A stretch of 64,000 nucleotides of DNA. Source: Sipunculus nudus. Its lineage: Eukaryota > Annelida > Sipuncula > Golfingiida > Sipunculidae. How positions within the stretch are numbered: position 1 is the stretch's first letter; the number at the start of each line of letters is the position of its first letter. A program made the translations under genes and the position numbers. The notes beneath the pieces were generated by a model that worked only from the letters and a program-made list of their open reading frames with translations, was not told the DNA's origin and made no database searches. The stretch spans positions 14,659,601 through 14,723,600 of the forward strand of contig CM049319.1 of the NCBI GenBank assembly GCA_026874595.1, in the 5' to 3' direction. Below are positions 12,788 through 26,800 of this stretch, piece after piece.

Positions 12788-12997
12788 TGATGAAATCATT
12801 GTCCTGTCAGCGAGTGGTACAGCAGCCAGAGTAAACCTGCATCTGGACCCAGAAATCAGTCTGCATCCAACCCTGCTCAACATGTCTCTGGACCGCCACC
12901 AGTTTGAGAAAGAGAAGGAGAAAGTGGAAAACAAGAGGCTTCATGTGGACATCAATCTGGCCAATCAGGCCTCGCGTCTCAGAAGAATATCAGACGG
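12788..12997 (+). CDS. C2CD5: C2CD5 exon (first in window)
   Basis: The exon follows TTTTGATTTTGCAG and ends before GTAAGA. Its first base completes a codon from an upstream exon outside the window. It encodes fragment residues 1-69: a DEIIVLSASG start, then a charged stretch FEKEKEKVENKRLHVDINL with coiled-coil character. A transposon ends only 14 bases upstream of it. Confidence 0.88.
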
Positions 12998-15900
12998 GTA
13001 AGAAAAGAGAGGTTTGATTGGCTGTTAAGCTCTGTACAAGGCTCTTGCATTATTGCACCACTGGTGTCATAGGAGTCATGAGGACTTGCTACCATCTTGA
13101 ATATCTAGGTCTGTACAGAATAAAATGATAATAACTGAAGTAATATCAGTAACTAAATGCAGCTAAGACCTGGAACTGTAGATCACTCTTTTCACTTAGC
13201 TGCATTGTTAAGATGGGCTTTTGGGTGAATTTACAGAATTAAGCGATGCTATTAATTTAAACAAGCAAAGGGTTTGTAAACACTCTAGTGTCAGATATTT
13301 TAAAAATGAAATAGAACTTGAAAATGAAAATGTCTATTTGAATACACTTTTTCCTTTGTTAATGTCACATGATTTTGATTGACAGGAGTGATGTCGGTTT
13401 TGATTACCTGTTCCCACAATGCAGCATCTGTCACATTCCTTACAAAGCCAGTAGCGTCCCATTTCCCGTCAGTCTCACCAAGTGTGCAGTGTGTCGGTGA
13501 GTATTTCAGAAGTTATAATACATTAACAGACACAAAATAAAACAAGTTCATAGTTAGTTAGGATAATTATCTTTCCTGATTTCCATGTAGATCAGCCAAA
13601 ATAAGACTGGTGTTAAAGGTGTAAAGAATGCTTGAGTGCTTCCTTTATGTTAAACATTCTAATGATTGGTAATCCATCCAGTGCCATCAGAATTATATAG
13701 AGAGTAGAAAGAATAAGTAAGAGAGGGTGTCACTTCCTTAGCACATCCTTAGATTAAGTATTAATTCCCAATCTTGTTTCTGAACCATGTGAAAGTGGAT
13801 AAAATCTAAGGTAAAATTCAAACTACTGTGTCAGAAATTAGAAGAAAAAGATAAGAAATAGTCAAGTGGATAGATGAGGCAAGTTTGCATTATGCAACAT
13901 TTATAATGTATTGACTTATGCACTTAAAGCCAGTGATAAATACACCAGAGCCTTGATTATTTGAACACTGATTATCAGAACTTTCATTAATCATTTGATT
14001 TAAAAGATCCCAAAATATTGATTGTCCTCAGAACTGGTTGGGTAACCAAGGCTCTATATGAGTCATGTAATCTGAATTAAATTTCACAGGTCTAGGTCTC
14101 AGATTAATGCCAAATTTAATCTGTTGCTTCGGTCAGTGTTTGATATGCTTAAACATGTTGAATCTTGCCTTTTACATTTTCCATCAGACTTTGTAATTTG
14201 TGTTTGCAGGAAGCACAGTGTACCTGATGTCTTATTCACCACAATAGAACCACCACTTGAGTTGCCCATTGTGGGCAAGGGATGCTTTATCCAGGCCAGG
14301 TAAGTCCAGGAGCACAGTAGTTTAAGGATCCTAAATATGCAATTTCAGTATACATCTTTAGAGCAGTAACAAAACATGAGTGCACCAGTGCATCATTACA
14401 CAAAAAAATAGAAATATTATATCAATATTGTCAGATGGTACAGTGACAATATTTTATCACCTTGGTCCTGTTGCATTAACGTGACTTAAGCCCGATATCA
14501 CCCGTTTGTGACTTAAGCCTGGCACAATAAAAAATTATAAAATTATAAAACTGCACTGCAGTGGGCATTTATTATGTTGCACTTGTATTGCTGTACACAG
14601 CCTATGATCTTATTATTTGGGCTTTGGATGAGCAGTTAAAAACAAAAGAATACATATGAATATAAAAAAAGAAGTATGTGTTTTAAAAAGAATGTTTATG
14701 ATTCAGTTGTCAGGAAATGCTTATGAAATATATTGTTTGCCTATTAAAGGTTATGCAGACCAAAGAAAGAAGCCAAGGGAGAAACGAATGCTAAAGAAAT
14801 CAGTGATGTAAGTTGAGTCTTGTACTTGCGTGTTACTCATGTGATTCCTGGTATAAAATGGTGTCACTGTCTCATCAGTTTCCATGTATTGTCACAGATA
14901 TAAATTTACTTGCAGAGAATGGGGGAAATATTTATAGTATTGCATCTAAATAGTGGTATTTGAGAAGGGTGTGAGTGTGCCTTTATCAGCTAATTTGGGG
15001 TACAGTTTGACTGAGCTGTTTTACTCGCCCATTGTGCAGTCCTGTGTTGTGTCTGATCTTACTGCCAGTGTGTGATTCCCTCACATTTCACAAATACTGA
15101 TAAAATATGCAAATTTGACTGTCAAGAGTGTATATACACCTGTTGTGAAGAAGTAGTGAATAGTTAAACTTTCTTAAACTATATTATAAATATAATGACT
15201 GTTCCAATGGCATCAGGTTGATTAGAACATTCACTTTCCTATTTAAAATTTTGTTGCCTCCTAAATTTTAGTGATGCCTTATAGTGCATTAACCTTGAAT
15301 TCAAATTATTTAAAAATTCTCATTCTACTCCCCCACACTAAATTTGCCCAAAACCTTTAAGAGTGCTAATATGGACATGATTTTGCAAATTTTATTTTTT
15401 GATTTGCACACAACTGACTGCTGCTGCTTCAACTTGCAAGAAGTCTAATTAGCACATCATACAGACATTGGCAGTATGACTGTGTTGAGCATAACTGAAT
15501 GATTAACAAGGGCTAGTGGACTTTCTCTTAGATCCTAAGTGATACAGCCAAGACCAGCTAGTCTCAGATCAACTAATAAACTTAGACTAAGACCAGGGCA
15601 TTTAAGACTGAGGCCTGTTCAATTTTGTTTGTCAAAGTCTCATTTACTACAGGCTTCTGTAGTCTAGGGTTAGAGCATACAGCACAGGGCTCAAAGCAGG
15701 CTTAATGGGAAGGCTGTACCCCACAACCCTGTATAACTCATTCAAATTAGTGTGTCATTTGGAGGTTCCTTGATGTTATGACCCACAAATGGGATGAATT
15801 ACACACCCAGGCTTTGCAGGAACTGGTAAATTCTGAGCTTGAGTGACAACAGGATATGAAATAAAAAAAATGACAGCAAGCAAGTGCTACTGCTGTATAT

Positions 15901-18900
15901 CATAGTATCTTTCTGCAGTGGGACTCAACAGATGAACATATGTAGGTTACTTCCCTAAAAATATATATAAAAGGCATCTTTTGGTAGGAAGTAGGCTGTG
16001 GATAACATGCAAGACTTTGAGGCAGAAGATCCTCTGTTCAGACCCTGTTGGTGCCTTAAAGGCCAAATGGTGGAACATCAACAGAAACTCAGAGATTCAT
16101 TTCTTAACAAAAATTTGTGACTTCTGAATTATTTCTAGACCTGTGCATATAAAACCTGAAATCTAGACAGATAAATGAGCCTAGTGCCATATGAGAATAT
16201 CATTGTATAGGCACCTTAATTCTCATTAAATAAAGAGCTGATGCTATAAAAAAAGTCCCTCTTAAGTGATTCTTCTTACAAATTGATTTGAACTCTATCA
16301 TAAACATGTATGCACTTATATACACTGTTCTTTTCAAGTCAGATCTGAAGGTGAAATATGTGAGATATATCCTCACATTGTCTTAGAATACCAGTAAACC
16401 AGAAAATCAGGGACCAATCTCTATAAAATCTTAAAGTATGTCACTTAGTTAGCAAATTGTATCTGTAATATTTAGTGTTTTATGGCTCATAATGTATTTG
16501 ACTTCTAAAGCTAGTGATTATAATCGTCAAACAACTATGTTATGGAATTCTTTTTATATTTACAGAATTTGCCATTTATGGAGTATGAATTGCACAATCA
16601 ACTTTTAAACAAATTGAAGGTTTGTATAAATCTTCCATTCTCACATGAAAGAAAAGTGTAAGAAAAAAGAAAATTTTAATGTGAATATATTTTTTTGAAT
16701 TTCATTAAAAAAAACTGTCATTTGTGATATCACGTACATGCCAACTGCATAGGGTAGAGAGATAATTTAAATGTTGTGTTCATTTTCATAAAGTTACATG
16801 CACTATAGTTTGCAGAATGTGTTTTACTATTATACAGGGGATTATTCTGACCTCAAGAGCATCTCAATACAGACTGAATATCACATCCAGTCTGTTTTAG
16901 ACAGCTTCAGTTTTCTATAAAAGAAGAAGCAAGAATTAGATGAATATGAGCATGGATAGCTAACTATGGTTATCAATGATGTGCAGTAATTAGTGTTTTG
17001 TTATTGAAATGCTTTAATTCGCTCTGATTCATTAAACTTACATTACAGGTACTTGATACTGTGAATCATGATCTTCTTGATAAAAGTAACATGATTTAAT
17101 TCGGCAGTGGATTAACAACTTTGAACAAATTGATAATTTTTTTCTCTATTTTATCTCTCAGGTGAAGGGAATGAACATGCTTTTTGGTCTCAAAATACAA
17201 GTCACTGTAGGAGAGCGCCTCCTAGTGGCAGTTGCAGTAAGTATTATCTTCTCACCCTTTCCATTAAAATAGCATGTGAAAATGCATATACCGGTAATCC
17301 TCTCATTCAGTGATGTCACTTTTTGAAAGTGCTGTATTTGTTCTACTTGCCAACTACTTATGTAATTTATACATATACATATACATATATACATACTGGA
17401 AATAAGATTAGAAATAAGATATAAACTATTATTGGCAACTATTATTTTGTGTAATATTTTCTCCAGTGGAAATTATTTCTGTAGGTGTTTACAGTCTAGA
17501 TTGTTGAATATTATCCTAAGTATAGGACAGTCACAATAATGGAATTTATTCCTGTCAATGAACAGAATAAAATGGCCTGAGGAAAGTGATATTATTGAAA
17601 TTTTTGGACTTTGGCTCTTTACAGTACTGTAACTATCTACTGATTTTGATATTTGATTGTCTGTAATACTAAAAAAATTTCTCAGCATGGTTTAAGCATA
17701 TAAACTAAGACACCATTGGTCAGAATATATATTGTATAATGTATTATGAGTAAACTGTGGTGATGTATATAATATTATGAGTTATTTACAGATATAGACC
17801 AGTTTCTAAGCAGGTACTACTTGAACGATACATTGATATAATATTACTTTGAATTTTCAAATACATATATTAAATACTCATCATTTTCAACAGACTGCAA
17901 CAGCAGCATATTCTGCCCCTCTTCCTGCCCCAGCCAATCCAAGGATTGTTGGCAAGGTGAGTGAATCGCTGTAGTATTTGCAAGGGCAGATCCAGGATTT
18001 GGAGAAGGGAGGGTTTCAAGCCTGGAAGAATGAAAATTAGAAAACCTAAACAGGTCCTCTGGTCTGGAGAGAATTTCATGAAAAGTATCTTGTATTGTCC
18101 CTTATTTATTTACTTTAGAATACTAAACATGACTTCTGTCAAATTGGTGTCCTTAAACAATTAATGATAGCAAACTGGGTATTTACAGTATACTTTATTC
18201 AAATTCTCCCTAAAGGAGTCTTAGTTTAAAACCAGAGCCAGTGACAGAATATGACAAAAGACAATATTCTGCTTTTGCTTTGCCTATGTAGCATACCACT
18301 CCTAATGCAGCGGTTACATACTGCAGTCAGTCCAGGTCTCCTTCACTTTAACCACTGCTTTGTATAGCAGAATTCTCCAGGTTTACCCACCAGGGCAGAC
18401 ACAGGGCAAAGAATTGTAATCAGACCAATCAGAATGTGGTATCCCATTGTGCATCCATCTCCAAGTTTTAAAACCTTTGACTTCCCATTTAGAATGACTG
18501 TAGTGTATAACCACTGCATGAAGAGTGTAATGTAGCACACAAGGTATTTACAGAAGACATATTTCTCAATAATGAGTTAATTTATATCTCCTGTAACTTC
18601 TGATTCTTATGACCTTAATGACAGTTGATTCAAGTTGTTGTGTACATAAGATTCCATTATTGTATTAAATTTTATGCAGATTTGGTGCATATATCTTTAT
18701 CTGTATTAAGTTGTATGTGAAAGATATAAAGGTTATATGACATTATATTTGCCAGAGTGACCCATCAGTAACAGACTCTCACATGCATGAGATGCAGAGG
18801 AAGATTTCTGATGCTGTTATGCGTAACAAAGATGTTCATGGGCTATACCCATTGGTGAGTAGACTTCTTGTCACATTAGAGAATCCACTGTAACATGTCT

Positions 18901-20795
18901 TCTTCAAGAATGGAGACCTTGGGGGAATCTATACATACAGACATTCTTACCACTGCATGATGTAATTTAATTATTAAAGATTTATTGCTTTAATGTTCAT
19001 CAAAACTCTCAACTCAGGGACTTGTGTTGTTTGTAGCTGTAGCTTTTAAATATCATGGTCATTGTCAGCAATCTGGCTTGCTTGACAGTGACTCAGTTGT
19101 TGTCACATGATCACAGGGAACATATGACAGCAACTGCAGATGGTTTAAGCCCAGGTTGCAGTTCAGGGCATGCCAGTGCCACTGAATGTTATCCCTTGGT
19201 CATTGTCAAACATGCCATACTGGTGGTGATAACCTTGTGATACAGTCAAAAGCTACACCTCTGAATGATATAGGTCCCTGAATAGGGTTTTGGAATCTCC
19301 AGGGACAGGATCTAACATAGTTTAATTAATCACCTTGTTTTATGGGGATTTCTGCTTTCCTACTGTTCTGAATTGTATCCAACACTGTCACAAAGGCTCT
19401 GTGGTGATTTAAAGTAAACCTCAAATTTCCATGTCTTTTCTCCAAAAATTCATATTTGAGAAATTTAAAATGAGGAACTAAAATTTGCAGGTCTGTATTA
19501 ACTAGTTAGTAGAAATGCAACATTCAGAAAATTTTTTTTTTTTCCAAATTACTGAATGTGACTCCGAGTTTAACAGGCTGAGTGGTATTCACTCACCAGT
19601 GAAGGAAAACAAGTGGCCCAATGCAGACCAAGGAGCAGTACATCTAAAGTAAGCTTAATGGGCTATTGGCAAAACATACTGATGAGATAATGTTACTAGG
19701 AGGACTAGCATATTGAAATTTTGATATGTTCATATGTGCTGTTAGTGTACTTGTTGAAAAATAACCTCAGTTATTCAAACAAATTTTGTCCCCCATGACT
19801 GATCAGATAATCCAGGTTCTACTGTACATGCAGTAACTCACAAAAGTTGGGAGTATATGTCAAATCTACAGTACATATATATGTATACACACACACACAC
19901 ATACTCATTATATACCATTCTTCTACCTCATGATAAGAAATAAAACTACAACATCATGTATTTAAATTGGTATGGCCAGTAGCTTGAGTCTTTCTAAGTG
20001 ATAACAAACACAAGATTTATCATAAAGGTTTTTATTGACTTTTATCTCAGATCATGACCTGCATGACCAAATACTGATGACTGACAAAAATACAATATGC
20101 CTGGATTTCAGTCTCTACTGTTGTGGCATATATGGAGAGAGAGAGAGAGGAGGGAGACTATATTAGACACCAGTAGGAAATCCAGTGCTAGACACCAGTA
20201 ACAAATCTGGTGCCATGTAAAATGAAAAGAATATCTGCTTTTGTTCTTATTACCTGTGACCCTCAAATTAACCTCAGATCTCCCAGGTCTTACCAATATA
20301 TAGATATACAAGTGCCTTATAGGTGTATTGACAAGTTTGACAAGTCCAGTCTGAGGTTTGACTCATCTTAATGAGATCATAAAAAGGAATCCTGAAAATA
20401 TGGTTATCAAACCAACTGCAGTATCCTACAGTGAAAAACAGTGACAGAATAAAAATATACATAGAGATGTATTATATAAAAAATGGGGACCTGCCCTTGT
20501 GTGAGGAATAAGTTGTGAGACAGGCTTCAGTAATGACTGAGAACCAATATCTGTATAAAAAATCAGGCATCAAACTTATGTACATGAAGAAGTGATTATG
20601 CATCATTGTATTGCGTAGTTTTATATTATCACAGTTCTTCTAGTCTTCTAAAATCACAGACTCATGTTCAGTTGTTCAAACATATAGTTTCAAAAATATC
20701 CTCAACATATATCCTCAATTTGTTAAAAAAAAAAAATAAATTTACTATTTGACAGAGAATGGGTTTTTAGTGCATATTTTTTGTTGTATTTTAAT

Positions 20796-20884
<89 letters not shown>

Positions 20885-23800
20885 CATATACAGCAAAACC
20901 TGACCAAATGGCCACCTAGGTTTAGTGACCACCTTAACAATGACCAGTTTTACAGGTCCCAATTCTTCTTAGCCCTTTATATATATGACCCTACTTAGAC
21001 TACCAACTCGCAAATGTGACTGTTCTATTGAGATCCAGATGGTGGTTGTGATTTTGACTGGTTTAACTGGTGGTAAGCATTGAAACATTGCAGCATATTT
21101 ACAGATTGTTTTAATTAAGTTTAGGTTGCACTGAACAATGAGATATCAACCTAGTCAGCCAGGAAAAAAATGACATGCAAAATATTTAAATAATACAGAA
21201 TCAGAGAAAAGTCTTGAAACGTCATGACCTTATTATAGTGTCAATGTCAAGGGCATTGATCATATGCTTACTATTCATGCTTCAAAGGTATTGGATATTT
21301 GTGCCATAAATACTTTATAAACTTGAAAAACTAACCAGAGGTCAGTAATTCATGAATGTTGCAATCTCATCTGGCCAAAAGATAGCAAAGAAACATTGTT
21401 GACATATACTTAATATATACTGTGACTCCATGATCACTGAACAACATCCATAAACAATAAATTCATTGTAGATGATAGTCTTAACAGGAGTCAGAACATA
21501 AACTTCCCATCCACTTTAATCAGAATAAGTCAGAATTTTTTTTCTTTATTTTTTCTTCCCACCCATAAGTCTGTCAAACACGCTCATTTTCATCCTTGCT
21601 TTATGTTCTTCAGACCATTCAAAGTCATGATCCTTTATCTTTTGGAAGTTACCTCTGCCCTTTTTGAACTCCCACTTTTTCTTGTCACGGTCATATTCCA
21701 TATTGTCCCAGTTTGGTGCATCCTGTTTTCCCTTGCCACCCTGGGCCCTACGTTGTGCATCCCCAGCGGTTTCCTTTTGGTTACTGCCTCTTCCTTGCTT
21801 ATTTTGTCCTGCTGCTCCCCCTACACCAGCGCCTCCTGCAGTACTTTTATTATTTCTTCCAGCCCCAGTGTTACCTGTCTGGCCACCCCCATGGCCACCA
21901 TTATCTGATTGGTTAAGATTTCCTGCACCACCCTGGACTCCTGCACCTGACTGGCTACCTACTCTGTCACTTGCACCTGATTGGTTGCCGCCATAGTTAC
22001 CTCCCCCTGACTTGTTGTTGCCATGGCTGCTGTTTCCATGGCCATTTGTACCTGATTGGTTGTTTCCAGCAACTCGTGCACCTGACTGTTTGCTTCCAGT
22101 AACTCCTGCATCTGATTGGTTGCTCCCATCAAAACCTGCACCTGATTGGTTGCTCCCACTAGTGCCTCCCTCTGATTGGCCATTTACACTGGTACCACCA
22201 TGTGATTGGTCCCCTCTGTTGCCACTTGCACCTGATTGGTTGCTTCCATTTATACCAGCCCCTGATTGGTTGCTTCCACCTGTACCTGCTCCTGATTGGT
22301 TGCTTCCACCTATACCAGCCCCTGATTGGTTGCTTCCAGCTGAAACTTTGCCTGATTGATTGCTTCCACCTATACCAGCCCCTGATTGGTTGCTTCCAGC
22401 TGAAACTTTGCCTGATTGATTGCTTCCACCTATACCAGCCCCTGATTGGTTGCTTCCAGCTGAAACTTTGCCTGATTGATTGCTTCCACCTATGCCTGCA
22501 ACTGATTGGTTGCCTTCACCCAAAGTGCTGTTTGTGCCTGATTGGTTATCATGTTTGTTCTTAGCTGAACCACTCCTGCCTCCTGTGTTACCAGAGTTTC
22601 TCCCACCGTAAGCCCCAGCAGCTATAGCAGCTCCTGTAGCTCCAGAATAAATGTTCAAATCATCATCATCATCATCCCAATCATTCAGTTCTTCTGCTTG
22701 GCTGCCTGGAGGGCCTTTAGCACCAGGGGGTCTTCGCTTTAGGAACACCAGTTCAGTTGGATGATTTGCAGCATAAAATTCTGCACATTTACCTGCCTGC
22801 AATGGACATGAATTTTTTATGATGATTTTCTCCTATTCTTTTGAAAGTTAAGCTAGTTAAGCTAAAAATAGTTTTAATATGTCTTTATCCAATTTTTACT
22901 CATATACCAACATTTATACAATTGTAATACATAATAAACTTCACATTATTCCAAAATTGTGATACTCCTGTTAGTGTAATGTATGTGTATATTCTCCAAA
23001 TGCTAATAATACATCTCTTCAGAGTTTTTTTTTTCATGAACAGTTTCTGGGAAATTAAAATGAATAAACCACTCTAGGAATATATTGTTGAACTCGCTAT
23101 TTGTTAATAAAACTAAAAAGTTTAATCTTCATGAACAAACATTATTTTTTCAATAGAAAAGTAATATTTATTCAACTTTATTCATGTAAGTTCATGTAAA
23201 TTTCATTAAAAGAAACACAACAGAAGCAGTGAATAAACAACCCCTCTTGTAGGTAGAAAATTTACAAAATTTCAGAAAATGCTACGTACGTCATTAGCTG
23301 TTACTCTGAGGTTTTCCCTGACATTGTAGAAAAATGTTGAGGTAACAGCGAATCTTGAGATTTTCATTACATTTGTTTAAATATTTACCCAGTCTAGTAG
23401 ATATTCATCAGCACCCATGTCAAGGAGATGTTGACATATTTCAGCATGGCCTGCCTTGCTGGCGTAATGCAGGGCGGTCATCCCACTAAACTGTAATGTA
23501 AATTGATCAGATGTAAGAGTTCTGGTGCAAGGAAAAATTTTTGATTCCACCTGTGACGATCAGTAAATAATCCTGAATAGACTAAAATTTGGTAAATACA
23601 TTTTAGTTTGCTGAATGGAGCTGTAATGATAAATTATTGCATGACATAATCCATATTGCGATACATGACTCATGATATGATGCACAATATGATAAATATT
23701 AAGTATATTATAGTTGTAATTATAAGAGAATGTTCTTCCTGATTAGTTGCCTTATTTCCTTACTGTGACCTGTGAGGTCATGAGTTCAAATCTCAGCCAA

Positions 23801-26800
23801 GGAAATGTGAGATTATGGAGGGGAAGGGAAGTACTCTGCAGGCTTAATGGGCTTAATGGGAAGGCTTTGCACAACAGTCGTGTTTCACTCACAAACAAGT
23901 GTGTCTTTGGGGGTGCCTCTGTCTGATGATCCAGCAATGGGAATGGTTATCCCACAGGACCAGCAGCTGTGGTAGACACAGGGCCTGGGTGACACCAGGA
24001 TAGGAAGCGAGTACTATTGCCCTGTCACATAGTCTCATATAGTCCAAAACCAAAATGAAACTATTAGATAAGTCCGCATTAAAAATGGAGGTGGTTACAT
24101 CACACACAAAAAATAATTAATGATACTTTACACTGGTTACTATTTTATATGAGGGAAATTTCCTTCCTTACCTCTGTTTGTTTATCTAACAAAACACCGC
24201 GATCTGTGAACAGTTTTACAATATCCATGTAGCCTTTGGTGGCAGCCAACTGTAGAGGGGTCTGACCATTCTGAAAATAGAAATTAATACAAAAGTTGGA
24301 ATAGGATCCTAATAATAATATTGATAAAGAATCTTACACTGGCCACTAGGCTTTTTTAAATGGAAATAGTAGATTTTTAGTTTCCAAAATATGTTGAGGT
24401 AATGTCAAGGAAGATTAATAAAATTGCTGTATTTCTCATAAAATACATTATGCACAGTTTCACGTTTCAGGTATATTCTTCCATACCCTTTTCACATGAT
24501 GGAGGCTGAAAATGAAAAATTACTTAAAAATTACATCCAAGTGACTTTATGCCTAGTATCTGACCTACTGCTTTGCCATTTTTTACCCTCACACTTGGAG
24601 GGGGGGGGAGGCATGAGAATAAGGGTTAAAGCTAACAATGATAATGTCATAATAATAATAATAATAATGATAATAATAACTATAATAGTGATAACCTATT
24701 ATTAAGATTTTAAGAGTATATATTTTAGGTGCTATAAAACTTTTACTTTTTTGCCATGTGATGGTGTGGTTTTATGCAAGTTTGTCATTATGTGTACTTT
24801 TCTAGAGTGTTAAGAAATGAGCCTGTTATTGGTTGTATAATAAATACTATTATATTTCAACCGGTAAATACTTGTCTGATGAATCTCTTCACCTCAAAGC
24901 CAGCCCATAGTGTTTAAAGCAGGTGCATCAGTCAAATTCTTACCATATTGCCAGCATTTAGTTCAGCTCCTGCCTTAATCAACTCTTCCACAACATCTCT
25001 GTGACCGTAGTATGCACTCAGGTGAATGGCCATGTTTTTATGCTGGAAAATAATTGTTCATATATATTATTCATACAGTATTCTGACATTACTAATAACC
25101 AGATATATTTTGGTCATTGGCACTTTAATCAGAAACCAGTGGTCCATAAGTCTCTCATTAGTACATCAAATAGGTCTTTGAACAGGTCACACCATGTAAG
25201 ATTATAAACCATCCATGCATGCACCTGTCTATTTACAGGATATATTCTATAAGCCCTTATGTGGTGAACAGTTCATCAAAGCATACTAACTTTCCTGATA
25301 CAAATTCATATCTAAGCAGTTGTTCTTTTTTTAATACTTTATATGTTTTCTGATCTTCTCGAGATATAAACTATTACAATACCTGAAGGTAGACAGATTC
25401 ACTACATTCATCATCATGCACATTGTTAGATTTTGTAAGTCAAGTTGTCCCTAGCATGAAATTTGTGAATATATCATGGGCATGAGCTTTTCTTACTGAT
25501 AAAGTCTGTTTGACAGTCTGGGGGCCCTATGAAATTTGTTAATTTTTTCTTAAACTTAAAGATCAGATCTAAAATGTAAGTAGCAATGGAGGAATGAGGC
25601 ATGTTGAATATTTTTGTAATTCATAAAAATCAATATCTGAAAAAAAACTTTATATTTTTAGCTCAGCTGACTATAAGTCATCTGAGCTATAGTCGTGGTC
25701 CATTGTCCGTCGTCCGTCCGTCCGTCCGTCCGTCCGTCTGTCCGTCCGTAGATGTGGCACGTTTTGAAACCGTAAGACCTAGGAATCCAAAATTCAGCAT
25801 AATGTTAGATGTCCCCAAGATCTCCTACCAAGCAAAAAACTGGGTCTTTGCGACTTCATTCCTTTGAGAAATTAAGGAAAAACCTCAATTTTTTATTAAA
25901 AACCTATTTTCACACTTTAGGACTGCCTAATATCAAAACCACTCATCTGTTTTTCCTCATAATTCCTATAAATAATCCTCTATATAATTCCTATGTACAT
26001 GCCAGAAATTAGGTCTGTATTATTTAATTTAAAAAAGTTATGGGCCCAAAGATAATGCATTTTTTAAATAATCAGGAAAGAAATTTTATCACTTAACACA
26101 AAACTTGTTAAAGCTAAGCACTTTTTTTCCAGTAATATTACTTTCATTAATCAAAATTAAATTGTATACCCAAAATTAGATCAAAATCTTTTAAATTTTT
26201 AAAAATATTAGCAAAAATAAAAAATTGGTACCTTAAATTTTGCCCAACTTTGACCATGGCACGTTTTTTTGCTGTAACTGCTGTGGATTTAATTTTCACA
26301 GCATGTTTTTGTTAGCATTTCGACTGTTAACACTGTTAAAAATTTGAAACCAGTTGATCAAAAACTGTAGATTTTATTCAAGTTTTCAAGCACCATGTCA
26401 CATATTGCTAGTGTTATGCAGTTTGCTAGAGCTCAGCTCCCGAGCTTCAGCTCTAAGTTCCTTAAATTTGGCATACAGTTAGATTTCTCCAAAATCCCCT
26501 ACCATGCCAAGAATTTGGTCACTAGAAATTAAATCCTTCGAGATATCAATGAAAAACTTAATTTTTCCATTAAAAACCCAATGTTACACTTTAAGACTGT
26601 CTAATATCAAAACCACTGATCTGACTTTGATCATATATAATATACATATTTTTCTATACATTCACTATGCACATGCCAGAAATGATGTCAGTATTGTGTA
26701 TTTTTTTTAAGTTATGGGCCCAAATATAATGCACTTTGTAAAAAATCAAGAAATATATTTACTCCCTTAACAAGGGCATTGCTGAAGCTAGAGATCTTTT

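Larger units (their letters stand above)
12998..18755 (+). other. C2CD5 introns between exons 1 and 8 of the window
   Basis: Seven introns of about 390 to 1760 bases with normal borders. Apart from the SINE-like repeats at 15655-16110 I see no gene or element. Confidence 0.7.

Noticed and set aside
22012-22564. Plus-strand frames of 115 and 120 residues rich in PDWLLP and LIGCFHL
   Set aside because: They are the antisense of the NQSG repeat. The minus strand has ankyrin exons with correct splice sites leading into it.
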